From: Mytilus galloprovincialis
Taxonomy: Eukaryota > Mollusca > Bivalvia > Mytilida > Mytilidae
Direction of reading: 5' to 3'
DNA: 64,000 nt
Assembly (NCBI RefSeq): GCF_965363235.1
Contig: NC_134848.1
Span: 62,148,181-62,212,180 of the forward strand
The notes beneath the pieces are model-generated. The model worked only from the letters and a program-made list of their open reading frames with translations. It was not told the DNA's origin and did no database searches. Of the stretch, positions 27,800-39,970 are shown piece after piece; position 1 is the first letter of the stretch; each line of letters opens with the position of its first letter. The position numbers and the translations under genes are program-made.

Positions 27800-29345
27800 A
27801 GACAGACTAGACATCACCCTGACCAAAAACATAGGTCTAAAGAGACAGACTAGACATCACCCTGACCAAAAACATAGGTCTAAAGAGACAGACTAGACAT
27901 CACCCTGACCAAAAACATAGGTCTAAAGAGACAGACTAGACATCACCCTGACCAAAAACATGTCTAAAGAGACAGACTAGACATCACCCTGACCAAAAAC
28001 ATAGGTCTAAAGAGACAGACTAGACATCACCCTGACCAAAAACATAGGTCTAAAGAGACAGACTAGACATCACCCTGACCAAAAACATGTCTAAAGAGAC
28101 AGACTAGACATCACCCTGACCAAAAACATAGGTCTAAAGAGACAGACTAGACATCACCCTGACCAAAAACATAGGTCTAAAGAGACAGACTAGACATCAC
28201 CCTGACCAAAAACATAGGTCTAAAGAGACAGACTAGACATCACCCTGACCAAAAACATAGGTCTAAAGAGACAGACTAGACAGCACCCTGACCAAAAACA
28301 TAGGTCTAAAGAGACAGACTAGACATCACCCTGACCAAAAACATAGGTCTAAAGAGACAGACTAGACATCACCCTGACCAAAAACATAGGTCTAAAGAGA
28401 CAGACTAGACAGCACCCTGACCAAAAACATAGGTCTAAAGAGACAGACTAGACAGCACCCTGACCAAAAACATAGGTCTTAAGAGACAGACTAGACAGCA
28501 CCCTGACCAAAAACATAGGTCTAAAGAGACAGACTAGACATCACCCTGACCAAAAACATAGGTCTAAAGAGACAGACTAGACAGCACCCTGACCAAAAAC
28601 ATAGGTCTAAAGAGACAGACTAGACATCACCCTGACCAAAAACATAGGTCTAAAGAGACAGACTAGACATCACCCTGACCAAAAACATAGGTCTAAAGAG
28701 ACAGACTAGACAGCACCCTGACCAAAAACATAGGTCTAAAGAGACAGACTAGACATCACCCTGACCAAAAACATAGGTCTAAAGAGACAGACTAGACATC
28801 ACCCTGACCAAAAACATAGGTCTAAAGAGACAGACTAGACATCACCCTGACCAAAAACATGTCTAAAGAGACAGACTAGACATCACCCTGACCAAAAACA
28901 TAGGTCTAAAGAGACAGACTAGACATCACCCTGACCAAAAACATAGGTCTAAAGAGACAGACTAGACATCACCCTGACCAAAAACATGTCTAAAGAGACA
29001 GACTAGACATCACCCTGACCAAAAACATAGGTCTAAAGAGACAGACTAGACATCACCCTGACCAAACACATAGGTCTAAAGAGACAGACTAGACAGCACC
29101 CTGACCAAAAACATGTCTAAAGAGACAGACTAGACATCACCCTGACCAAAAACATAGGTCTAAAGAGACAGACTAGACATCACCCTGACCAAAAACATGT
29201 CTAAAGAGACAGACTAGACATCACCCTGACCAAAAACATAGGTCTAAAGAGACAGACTAGACATCACCCTGACCAAAAACATAGGTCTAAAGAGACAGAC
29301 TAGACATCACCCTGACCAAAAACATAGGTCTAAAGAGACAGACTA
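27800..29345. repeat. Right-edge satellite subfamily (CATCACCC variant, 41-bp monomers)
   Basis: Here CAGCACCC is largely replaced by CATCACCC, and several monomers lose two bases (ACATGTCT for ACATAGGTCT), for example at 27958 and 28085. These variants are absent from the central higher-order units, so this edge evolved separately. Confidence 0.85.
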
Positions 29346-29625
29346 GACAGCACCCTGACCAAAAACATAGGTCTAAAGAGACAGACTAGACAGCACCCTG
29401 ACCAAAAACATAGGTCTAAAGAGACAGACTAGACAGCACCCTGACCAAAAACATAGGTCTAAAGAGACAGACTAGACAGCACCATGACCAAAAACATAGG
29501 TCTAAAGAGACAGACTAGACAGCACCCTGACCAAAAACATAGGTCTAAAGAGACAGACTAGACAGCACCCTGACCAAAAACATAGGTCTTAAGAGACAGA
29601 CTAGACAGCACCCTGACCAAAAACA

Positions 29626-30764
29626 AAAGCGACAAAAGGAAAACCAACAATAGCAGAACATTATATGGGGACGAAGTCCCCTTTTACAATAGAAATTCAT
29701 AAATTTAACAAAACACGCTAAAGAACATACAATACAAAAAAAGTAGTGTTACTTTTTTACCAGGACATATTTTTGTTAATCTATAATTAAAAGCGCCTTT
29801 GCTTAAAAAGGGCACATATCGTAAAGATAAAGGTTTCAGCGTTATCAGGGAATTTGATATAATAAAATGTAAACCACTTGATTTCGCGACTTTCGTGAAT
29901 AGAAAAATAACGTAAATATGAAAAACTTAGAACCTTCCTCATTAAACTACATCAAGTTAATCAGAAAATCGCGAAATTAAATAGCCTCAAAGTGTTATAG
30001 AAAAGGTACATGTAAAACGCGAAATAAAGTATCCATAAAAAAAGTTTGTTTACAGTAATAACACTTGATTTCCCAGTGTCCATGGGTTGTTGAGTCTCCT
30101 CTCTGTATTGGATTTGAGGCGGAAAGCTTTTTTAATATTATCCTCATTACGGCTGATGAAAACATAATCATTAAATAATTCCGTATATGTATATGTCGTG
30201 TACAAGTTATAACATATACAAAAGTTATTACATGTACACAATTTTCTTAAAATCATTATTGTGGTATCTAGTTAAAGAAATGTGTCCAAAAACAGACAAA
30301 TCAGACATTTTGTGTTAGGTTACTGCTCCTAAATTGTTAATTTTGAGGAAATCTTGCAGTTTTTATTATTATCCTAGATATTATTTAGATAATAAACAAA
30401 CTGTAAGCAGCAATAATGTTCAGCAACGTACGATCTACAAATAAGTCAACATGACTAAAATTGTCAATTAATCCCTTAAGGAGTTAATGTCATACATAGT
30501 CAAATTTTAACAATTTTTTTTAAATGTTTGTAATCTTTTACGAAAATCTTCTCCCTTTAATCATCGTGGGCTGGCTAAATAGAATTAAACTTAGCCAATT
30601 TTTAATCGGGAATCTTGATTGAAAAATATATCCGATGACCCTGTCACCCAATCAACATAGCCGCCATGGCAGTAAAATTAGAACATAGATGTTTTACTAT
30701 AGAAGTCTATTTGTGTCTTTTTGTGTCGGGATGTATAAGTATCTAGCCACGTCCACTTGTATTT
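29626..30764. other. Unassigned sequence right of the satellite
   Basis: Begins with a short GGGGACGAAGTCCCC palindrome (29668-29682), also seen as GGGGACGAAGTC in the insertion inside intron B (58.7 kb). The rest is AT-rich with no gene recognised. Confidence 0.45.
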
Positions 30765-31195
30765 TTGTCCATCTGATGAGTTAAGCCTTTTTCAACTGAT
30801 TTTTATAGTTCGTTCTTATGTTGTACTGTTATACCACTGTCTCGGGTTTAGGGGGGGGGGGGGGGGGTGGATCCCGCTAACATGTTTAACCCCGCCACAT
30901 TATTTATGTATGTGCCTGTCCCAAGCCAGGAGCCTGTAATTCAGTGGTTGTCGTTTGTTTTTTGTGTTACATATTTGTTTTTCGTTCATTTTTTTTACAT
31001 AAAAAAGGCCGTTAGTTTTCTCGTTTGAATTGTTTTACATTGTCTTATCGGGGGCTTTTATAGCTGACTATGCGGTATGGGCTTTACTCATTGTTGAAGG
31101 CCGTACGGTGACCTATAGTTGTTAATGTCTGTTTCATATTGGTCTTTTGTGGATAGTTGTCTCATTGGCAATCATACCACATCTTCTTTTTTATA
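30765..31195 (+). repeat. Dispersed repeat R1, near full length
   Basis: Runs from CCATCTGATGAGTTAAGCC through GTTCGTTCTTATGTTGTACT, a G17 tract, GCTAACATGTTTAACCCCGC, GTGCCTGTCCCAAGCCAGGA and CTATGCGGTATGGGCTTTAC to ATTGGCAATCATACCACATC. Confidence 0.85.
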
Positions 31196-32189
31196 TTGAA
31201 AAATTCAAACAAAAAAACGACTGTTGTAATATTTCAATGGGATGACCTGCTTTTATTTTAACAACTGAGTCAAATTAAACCCAACTTGCGTGAATCATTA
31301 TTAGGCTATCTTTTACTATTTATTATGATTGTAACATTATTTTACAAGATGATACAAAAACCACAGTAGATACAGGTGAGCGACACAGGCTCTTGGGAGC
31401 ATCTAGTTCTAGTGGTGGTATGTAATGAAAAAGAAAACAGGACCATTCCGGAAAATTTATGACATATAGAACTTCGTATCTAACAAAGCATTGCTGTTTT
31501 GCCTAATGTCATCATAATATTTGAACATGTCATACATTATGTAATGTCGTCTATGACATGATGAGAAAAACAATATGAATATCAAATATTTACACTTTAC
31601 TGTCCCGACAAATGTAAACAACTTTTGAATCGGAAATAGCAATATTGTAAGGAAGGTTTTTATATTGTAAGATTCAAGTATTTACTATGTTAAAAAGTAC
31701 AGTAAATTAGATATTCCATTCGATATTCAGGCTTTTATCGATAGCAGCAGAGACTGATATTGTACTTAACCGCCAATTTCATCATATGACAAAAACATCT
31801 AAAGATAAGAACATACTCATGAATAAATTAACTTTGATGGGCATTTTTCTCATTTACAATTTATATTGTTCAAACGGGGCGTTTGTCCGTTTTAGTAAAA
31901 AGAGTGACAATAAGTTGGCTTCAAGTCTTCATTTTGCAATCTTGTAAAATCTGTAGGTTATTCAATGTGACGGATGTGTTGAGCGATTGATTGTATTGCA
32001 ATCTATATATGTTTCCCACGTAGTTATTGACAGTAAAACAGTCTAGATGATATATGATTACAACAGGGGATGATTCAGGAGATCAACATTTATAATACAA
32101 TTTCAAAATTTATTGTCGTAAAAGAAACTTAAAAACTTTTGCAAATAATTGAGTCTACAAGTACAATATATAACTGAGTTTCTGTGGTT
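31196..32189. other. Unassigned intergenic sequence
   Basis: AT-rich with no gene or repeat family recognised. Confidence 0.45.
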
Positions 32190-33914
32190 TTTATACGACT
32201 GCAAAAATTGAAAAATTTTTCGTCGTATATTGGTATCACGTCAGTGGCGGATGCAGGTATTTTCGAAAGGGGGGGTGCTAGCCCAGGGCAAAGGGGGGGT
32301 GCAGGGGGGTGCAAACATATGTCCCGATTCAAATGCATTGATCGCCAAAATAAAGGGGGGGTGCGGACCCCCGGAACCCCCCCTCTGGATCCGCCACTGC
32401 ACGTTGGCGTCGTCGTCTGCGTCGTCGTCGTCGTTGTCGTCCGAATACTTTTAGTTTTCGCACTCTAACTTTAGTAAAAGTGAATAGAAATCTATGAAAT
32501 TTTAACACAAGGTTTATGACCACAAAAGGAAGGTTGGGATTGATTTTGGGAGTTTTGGTCCCTATATTTTAGGAATTAGGGGCCAAAAAGGGCCCAAATA
32601 AGCATTTTCTTAGTTTTCGCACTATAACTTTAGTTTAAGTAAATAGAAATCTATGAAATTTTGACACAAGGTTTATGACCACAAAAGGAAGGTTGGGATT
32701 GATTTTGGGAGTTTTGGTCCCAGCATTTTAGGAATTAGGGGCCAAAAAGGGCCCAAATAAGCATTTTCTTAGTTTTCGCACTATAACTTTAGTTTAAGTA
32801 AATAGAAATTTTAGATATGCTGAATCTAAAAATGTACTCAATTTGTTTATTATTGGCCCAATTTTCAAGTTGGTCCAAATCGGGGTCCAAAATTAAACTT
32901 TGTTTGATTTCATCAAAAATTGAATAATTGGGGTTCTTTGATATGCCAAATCTAACTGTGTATGTAGATTCTTAATTTTTGGTCCCGTTTTCAAATTGTT
33001 CTACATTAAAGTCCAAAGGGTCCAAAATTAAACTAAGTTTGATTTTAACAAAATTTGAATTCTTGGGCTTTTTTGATATGCTGAATCTAAACATGTACTT
33101 AGATTTTTGATTATGGGCCCAGTTTTCAAGTTGGTTCAAATCAGGATCCAAAATTATTATATTAAGTATTGTGCCATAGCAAGAAATTTTCAATTGCGCA
33201 GTATTCAGCAATAGCAAGAAATCTTCAATTGCACAGTATTGTGCAATAGCAAGAAATTTTCAATTGCACAGTATTGCACAATAGCAAGAAATCTTCAATT
33301 GCACAGTATTTTGCAATAGCAAATATTTTTAATTGCACAGTATTGCGCAATAGCAAGAAATATCTAATTGCAATTTCAATTGGAGTTATCTTTCTTTGTC
33401 CAGAATAGTAGTTGAATCAACTTAAATCATTGTTTTATACAATATACAATGTATATTCACTTTTACTACCAACTGCCAAATTAAAACAATCTTTACCATT
33501 CAGTGATAACAAGCACTTTATTTTACATTTTAATATTTTATGATGTATTTAAATGAGTAGTTATTGTTGCAAACTCCATTAGAAATTTGAATTGAGATCA
33601 GTTTTGGAAAAAGGGAAAGGGGGATGTGAAAAAAAATGAGGGGGGGGGGGTAAATTTTTCTCATTTCAGATTTCATAAATAAATAGAAAATTTCTTCAAA
33701 CATTTTTTTGAGAGGATTAATATTCAACAGCATAGTGAATTGCTCAAAGACAAACAAAATAATTTAAGTTCATAAGACCACATTCATTCTGTGTCAGAAA
33801 CCTATGTTGTGTCAACTATCTAATCACAATCCAAATTTAGAGCTGAATCCAGCTTGAATGTTGTGTCCATACTTGCCCCAACCGTTCAGGGTTCAACCTC
33901 TGCGGTCGTATAAA
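32190..33914. mobile_element. 1.7-kb TIR element with internal tandem repeats
   Basis: Ends TTTATACGACTGCA (32190-32203) and TGCGGTCGTATAAA (33901-33914) form an inverted repeat with one mismatch. Inside are a CGTCGT tract, 2.3 copies of a 159-bp unit (TAGTTTTCGCACT at 32452, 32611 and 32770), GATATGC(T/C)(G/A)AATCTAA blocks, and about five 35-bp units at 33170-33370 built on TTGCACAGTATTGTGCAA. I recognise it as a common bivalve non-autonomous element. A CAGTGGCGG MITE is nested near its left end. Confidence 0.8.
32242..32399. mobile_element. CAGTGGCGGATCC palindromic MITE, copy 2 (nested)
   Basis: 158 bp running CAGTGGCGGATGCAG to CTGGATCCGCCACTG, flanked by CACGT at 32237-32241 and 32400-32404. 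It interrupts the left end of the 1.7-kb TIR element. Confidence 0.88.
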
Positions 33915-34829
33915 GCTGCGCCCTGCGGAGCATCTGGTTTTCGATGTTTTGGTTTTCATATGTAGAATTTTTTTATTAATTATTGCACTTTCGTTATATA
34001 TCGCATTTAAAATGTTTAAAATTTACTCAACCCGAATTTTGATAAAAATTGTCTCATAAAACGCCACCATAAAAACGAACTTTTGACAACGTGATTGGAC
34101 TATACAATTATTATCGTTACTTTGACACAGATGTATAAATACAAGATTAGCACATTACAGTTAGGATCGAATCCTCAACACAGATCAAGAGATAATTATA
34201 TAGTTGATTACATTTACATTATAAATAGTCTGCAAGTCAAATGTTTGACACCAATTACAATTTATGATTTATTTCATCAAAAACCAATGCATGATAATGA
34301 TAAGCCTTCATACAGTTACAAACCTCGTTATCGACTTTGTTTCCGTTGTTTTCCCTGTAGATGGTACACAGACAAAACTCAGTGTATGCTTATCAGCTTT
34401 TGACAGAGAACTATAAAACTAAAAAGTTCTTGCAGGTCTGATTGAGAGCTATATATAGAGATTTTGATCTATTGTACTTGTTTGACCTAGACTCTTAATA
34501 ATCCTGTCTATTGATGTTGTCTTTTTTAAGTATTTGAAGCATATGTGGCACATTGCATAGTTATTCCTGGAGTACTTTAGATCTGATTTTTGCATGTTGT
34601 TGACGGTTTAAAGTACAGGTTTGTGATATAATTATATAAGAATAAGGAGATGTGGTGGGATTGCAAATGAGATTAACATCCAGTAGAGTTCAAATAAAGT
34701 TGATATAAGCCATTAAAGGCAGCAGTAGGGGCTTCAGCTATTGGAAAAACCCATATATACCCGTATAGTTGTCATTAAAAGACCCAGACATGAAAGATAC
34801 CTTTGTGTCAGTTAGCGGAGTGATACGTA
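33915..34829. other. Unassigned sequence
   Basis: Includes a 102-codon ORF (34095-34403) with no signal peptide or domain I recognise. Coding status is doubtful. Confidence 0.4.
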
Positions 34830-35144
34830 GTAGCATGTGTTTATTCAGTCAAGTGTTTTGATACGCAGTGTCATGACACGTGTGTTTATTCAGTCAGCGG
34901 ATTGATACGCAGTGTCATGTCACGTGTGTTTATTCAGTCAGCGGATTGATACGTAGTGTCATGTCACGTGTATTTATTCAGTCAGCGGATTGATACGTAG
35001 TGTCATGTCATGTGTTTATTCAGTAAGCAGATTGATACATGTACGTAGTGTGATGTCATGTGTTTATTCAGTAAGCGGATTGATACGTAGTGTCATGTAT
35101 TTATTCAGTCACTCAGTGTATTGATACACAGTGTCATGTGTTTA
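34830..35144. repeat. Minisatellite, left block (39-44 bp units)
   Basis: Repeated TTATTCAGTCAGCGGATTGA then TACGTAGTGTCATGT, in some copies with an added CACGTGTG. It is the same repeat as the block at 38355-39260. Confidence 0.9.
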
Positions 35145-36250
35145 TGTAAATGCTCTTTTGTTCCGACGTTGGAAAGTTCCTAGCGGAAAAAAACTATGTA
35201 GCCGAAAAGTTCCGAAAGCCACGGGTCAAATCGACCAATCAGATCATTGGATGTCAAAATTCGCGGAGATAATCGGGAATTTTCTTATAGGTGGCGCTGT
35301 ATGTAAAACAAAACAAATCTCTCGCTAGCGGCAACAGTCGGTAATACGATGATAAAACGTTACTACCTTGAAATCGTGCTGGTTGTATGTGTTTTTTTTT
35401 CAAGATAAATGTCACAGAAACCTAACTACAGCTGAAATGTCATTTGTTTTGGAAAATATTGAAATTAAAGTCGTTTTCTCGAGTCAATTTTGCTTTGACT
35501 TCTGTGTCTAAATTTATGGCGGGTAAAAACCCAGCCTAAATTTAACAGGCACACTTTCATTCCCCTAAACCAATCAAATGGTAGATGCTAAAAAATGAAT
35601 GAATTATAACAAACAACAACAACAAATATTTTATTTGCCATCCCGGCGCCCAAAATGAGCAGAATAATTACAATATAAATTATATATAAATGCATCAGGG
35701 AAACCTCAAAACTACCCAGCATTCATCCACAGCTTCCGCAATTTCACCTTCAGAAAGCAGTTTCAAGATTACAGATATTTTCCCTTATTGCACCCGTTTT
35801 GAACCATAATGGCATTTATAACACCGTTTTTATATATGTTTCCTTACAGATGCAGTTGACCTAAATATAGATATATGATAAAACATTATTTTTAGATGTT
35901 TTAAGACCACATACCCTTTATAAGAGGTTACCCCACAAACCTGAGGCTGAGGGAACGAACTTGTTAAAAAATTTAATGTTTATTTTCAGTATTTCAGACC
36001 AGCTCCTCACATATTTTTTTTTTCAATTCATTAGATTTGTTCCTTTTAAACATATGAAAGCACGATGTACAGATTATCTGATGTACATGTATTTTTGACT
36101 TTCTACAATAGAGTGGCACAGGTTCTGCTGACTATTGATCCTATTTAAAGTTAGGAATACCTGTTATTTGTTCATTTGGGTTTTTTTTTGTTGCATTTAT
36201 GTTTTTTTTTATGACTTTATTCATTTACCCATAACCATGTCTGGTCTTAG

Positions 36251-37545
36251 CAGTTGTAGTAAATTGCACCCAGAGAGAATACCAGGACCATGTGCCTAAT
36301 AATGATCATATATCAAATAGATATATTCATTTAATTCAGAAAGCGAGTGACTTGCCAGATTTTACTAATTTTGTTTCTTCAAACTATAAAATTGCTGATT
36401 TAGACTGCATATGCTGAAAATGTGAGGGTAAGTTGAAAAAAGTTTTTTTCTAGAGTGCAGAATGTTTCCCACACTGAACCAGAGGTTTCCCCATTAAAAA
36501 AAATGCACTGAGACTGATAAGTGTTTTTTGTCCAATTTTTCAGATGCTGAAGGGTGTACTAGTTCAGATATTCAACATTATACTGAAATCAATCTTCCAG
36601 TTTTTGAGAAAGCTTTATCAGTTTCTACGCATACACAGTTTCCAGAATACAGTACCAGTGATAACTATTTTTCTTATCTTTGTCATTCCCATTATAATAA
36701 ATTGAACAAATGTATTAACCTAACTGTTGTACAATGTATAGTATGTGACAAATTTTCTGGAAAGAACATGCACTGGTTCTTTTAAAACTGTCAGTGAGGA
36801 TAAACGGGAGCTATTTACTCGTTACTTTAACTTTGATATGCATGTGGAAAATTTAATTTGTTGTCCTTATTGTTACAATAATTTAAATTCTTTTTCTAGA
36901 TCAGATGCTGCAGAGGACCAGCTGTCCAAAAAATTTTATGATTAAAGACACTGAAAAGGTTACTACAGAAAATATAGATTTTTTTCCAGGTCTGTCCTAG
37001 AATCTGTTATAAATTCTTTTGTAGAAGTAAAAGCATTGCTTTTACCAAATTTATTTGAACAGTACAAATGTATTTTATACAAAAATGCAAACAAATTAGG
37101 CTTATGTGTTGAGCAGAAGGTTTTTCATCGTCCACAGTGATTATTTACCATGTTGAAGTCATGCCTTGGCCGAGCCCTATCATATATTGTACCAAAGATT
37201 TTTTTTTAGGGAGAATGATTTACAGAAATGGTGCTGATATTTTTGCTTGTTTACACACACTTGTGGTTGAAAATCATAAATGCATTGAAAATAATAAAAG
37301 ATTAAAAAAAGAAAGCATTATCCAAGCAGAAAAAATGGCTAACTACTGTTTCAGAGGAAAGTAGAAAAAACAATCAAGAGCAAAGTCTAGAAGATGCTGT
37401 AAAAATCTTAAAAAATTATGTTAAAATATATGTACATGTATCAGATAAAATCAAAATGGACGGACTTCCTGACATAGACAATTTTAATTGTAAAGATGAA
37501 ATCTTGAAAATCCCCCCCTATATTATGGAATTTTATTTTCAGAAT
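36251..37545 (+). pseudogene. Decayed intron-containing gene, unrecognised Cys-rich protein
   Basis: An exon (about 36251-36427) open in one frame ends at GTAAGT. An intron of 116 bp (36428-36543) ends TTTTTCAG, and the next exon continues in frame to about 36780. The protein has Cys pairs (CIC..KC; YLCHSHY; QCIVC; LICCPYC) suggestive of zinc binding. Disabling changes are an in-frame TGA at 36415-36417, a frameshift near 36745-36780 (the reading resumes as TCTGSFKTVSEDKRELFTRY), a stop at 36943, and further frame changes through 37545 (segments at about 36977-37138 and 37330-37545 remain coding-like). I do not recognise the family; a transposase-associated or captured host gene are both possible. 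Confidence 0.55.
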
Positions 37546-38134
37546 TTGTTCTACAGATAATGAAGAGAAAGTACTGAAGAAGTCACAATTTACTTTGGAT
37601 TTGCACTATTCTGAACCTCTTTTTAATATTTTCAGAATGATTCCACGGAAAAAAACTAAGTAGCCGAAAAGTTCCGGGGGAACTTATTAACTAGTTATTT
37701 TGTTCTTCCTCTGGTTTATAAGTGACACCGGAACATAGTGACTGGTTGAAATATCTGGTATGCCAAATTAGTCAAAACCAGAACTAACAAACTAGCACAA
37801 AAGTTCCAACGGAGAATTGATGCAAAGTACAAGCGCAACATATTATATTTGAACCTTTCAAAGGGAAACCAAGATACTGATTACAAAAGTCAAATGGAAC
37901 TTATCAACAAGCCACAAAGTTCCTCTTTGGCAAATTAGTCAAAAGCGGAACTAACAAACTAGCCCAAAAGTTCCAACGGAACTTATCAACCAGTCACAAA
38001 GTTCCATTTTGGAATTTTGATGCAAAGTAAAAGCGCAAAATATTATCCTTGAACTTTTCCAAAGGGGAACAAAAATACTAGCCAAACGGTCAAAAAGTCA
38101 AACGGAACTTAACTAGTCACAAAGTTCCTCTTTG

Positions 38135-38202
38135 TTAGGGTTAGGGTTAGGGGTTAGGGTAAGGATTAGGGTTAGGGTTAGGGTTAGGGTAGGGTTAAGG
38201 TT
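38135..38202 (+). repeat. Interstitial TTAGGG tract
   Basis: About 10 TTAGGG-type units with a few variants (TTAGGGG, TAAGGA, TAGGG). It sits inside the 3.2-kb insert, so it is not a chromosome end. Confidence 0.92.
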
Positions 38203-38354
38203 AACTATTCAACTAGCTACATTGTTCCGGGACTTTTCAATTAGCTTCTTTTTTCCGGAAAGTTCGACTGCACTCGGAATAAAACAACTAGTTGAAAAGT
38301 TCTATCGGAACGAAATAACTAGCCGGAAAAAAAACAGCCGGAACATATAGTGGC

Positions 38355-39260
38355 TGTTACATTTATTCAGTCAGCGGATTAATACGTAGTGTCATGTGTT
38401 TGCTCAGTCGGCAGATTGATACCTAGTGTCATGTATTTATTCAGTCACTCAGTGTAGTGATACACAATGTCATGTGTTTGCTCAGTCGGCAGATTGATAC
38501 CTAGTGTCATGTATTTATTCAGTCACTCAGTGTAGTGATACACAATGTCATGTGTTTGCTCAGTCGGCAGATTGATACCTAGTGTCATGTGTTTATTCAG
38601 TCACTCAGTGTAGTGATACAAAATGTCATGTGTTTGCTCAGTCGGCAGATTGATACCTAGTGTCATGTATTTATTCAGTCACTCAGTGTAGTGATACAAA
38701 ATGTCATGTGTTTGCTCAGTCGGCAGATTGATACCTAGTGTCATGTATTTATTCAGTCACTCAGTGTAGTGATACAAAATGTCATGTGTTTGCTCAGTCG
38801 GCAGATTGATACCTAGTGTCATGTGTTTATTCAGTCACTCAGTGTAGTGATACACAATGTCATGTGTTTGCTCAGTCGGCAGATTGATACCTAGTGTCAT
38901 GTGTTTATTCAGTCACTCAGTGTAGTGATACACAATGTCATGTGTTTGCTCAGTCGGCAGATTGATACCTAGTGTCATGTGTTTATTCAGTCACTCAGTG
39001 TAGTGATACAAAATGTCATGTGTTTAAACAGTCAGAGTATTGATACTTAGTGTCATGTGTTAATTCAGTCAGCGGATTTATACGTCGTTTTGTGTGTGTG
39101 TTCAGTCAGCGGAGTGATACGTAGTGTCATGTGTTTATTCAGTCATCACATTGATACGTAGTGTCATGTGTGTGTGTTCAGTCAGCGGATGAATACGTAG
39201 TGTTACGAGTTTATTCAGTCAGCGGATTGATATGTAGTGTCATGTGTTTATTTAGTCAGC
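38355..39260. repeat. Minisatellite, right block with 78-bp dimer array
   Basis: GTCGGCAGATTGATACC recurs at 38407, 38485, 38563 and 38641, and on to about 38953, exactly 78 bp apart. Each dimer alternates a GTCGGCAGA half and a GTCACTCAGTGTAGTGA half. Less regular 39-44 bp units flank it. Confidence 0.93.
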
Positions 39261-39264
39261 TCAA

Positions 39265-39970
39265 GTGTTTTAAGCGTTGTATAAATCCAAAGAGTTCTCT
39301 GATTTTCTTAAATTCTATCCTGTAAAAATCAAAATACATGTTATATGATAGGTGAAAGATAGATCTGATATTTTATGACTCCAATCAGTCTTTTATCTAA
39401 TCTTATGATTTTTTTCAAAATGGAAATATTTCCGACACCCAAAATTTTAGCAAATGAGAAAAAAAACTTCGTCGATAAAAGCCTTGACACACCCATATTT
39501 TAAGCGACCTAAATCGTTCAAAACAATTTTTGAATACAGAAAAAAACAACCGGATAAATTATGCTGAATTGTCTTATTTCGCCTAAGTTTCGTGTTTCTC
39601 TCGGACACTCGGACTTACATGTGTATGAAGCATTACATAACCTAATCTAATAATGGCAATCCGTTTTCTAAATGACTGTTATCACAATCAAAATTTTCTT
39701 GTACAAGATTTCTTGATCAAACCTTTTCATGGTTTTTTCTTATGACAATGTCTCAGGGACCCGAATTAAAGAATCTACGCGACCACTTTTTTGTACTTTA
39801 AAATTTACATTAGAATTAATTTATGTCCTTTGTGCATCTTTTCGGAAAAGAAAAACACGTTACCTATACTCGTACCGGGCTACAAATCATGATCAAGTGA
39901 CAAAAGATCGAAATAAAAAACTTAATAACATTACAATCAAGTACATGTTTTTGTTATATATGTATTTCTA
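39265..39970. other. Unassigned sequence
   Basis: AT-rich. The ORF starting at 39729 runs into a dispersed repeat, so it is not supported as a gene. Confidence 0.45.

Larger units (their letters stand above)
15951..29625. repeat. 43-bp satellite array with higher-order structure (about 318 copies)
   Basis: The array is uninterrupted. The monomer is 43 bp, with core AGACAGACTAGACAGCACC followed by a CTGACC-A5 stretch. Common variants are CACCCTG/CACCATG, ACATAGG/ACAAAGG and CAAAAACA/CAAACACA. Rare 42- and 44-bp monomers occur. No frame stays open, so it is non-coding. Rare variants recur at exact long intervals, showing higher-order repeats of about 95 monomers. There are no unique spacers. 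Confidence 0.98.
35145..38354. mobile_element. 3.2-kb insert splitting the minisatellite
   Basis: The minisatellite stops at about 35144 and resumes at about 38355. The insert has AGTTCC-rich ends. A 31-bp direct repeat at 35184-35214 and 37646-37676 (core GTAGCCGAAAAGTTCCG, one mismatch) brackets a decayed gene. Right of that lie tandem 166-bp units (CAAATTAGTCAAAA at 37764 and 37930) and a TTAGGG tract. Mobile-element status is inferred. Confidence 0.55.

Noticed and set aside
15951..29625. CRISPR-like regular repeat array
   Set aside because: Monomers are contiguous with no unique spacers, and the context is eukaryotic. It is a satellite.
32184..32523. Overlapping Gly/Pro-rich ORFs on both strands
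   Set aside because: They are products of the G- and C-rich palindromic MITE and the CGTCGT tract.
38135..38202. True telomere
   Set aside because: It is too short, contains variants and is flanked by unique and repeat DNA on both sides.
38132..38350. ORF starting with Leu/Gly/Arg/Val dipeptide repeats
   Set aside because: It is a translation of the TTAGGG tract.
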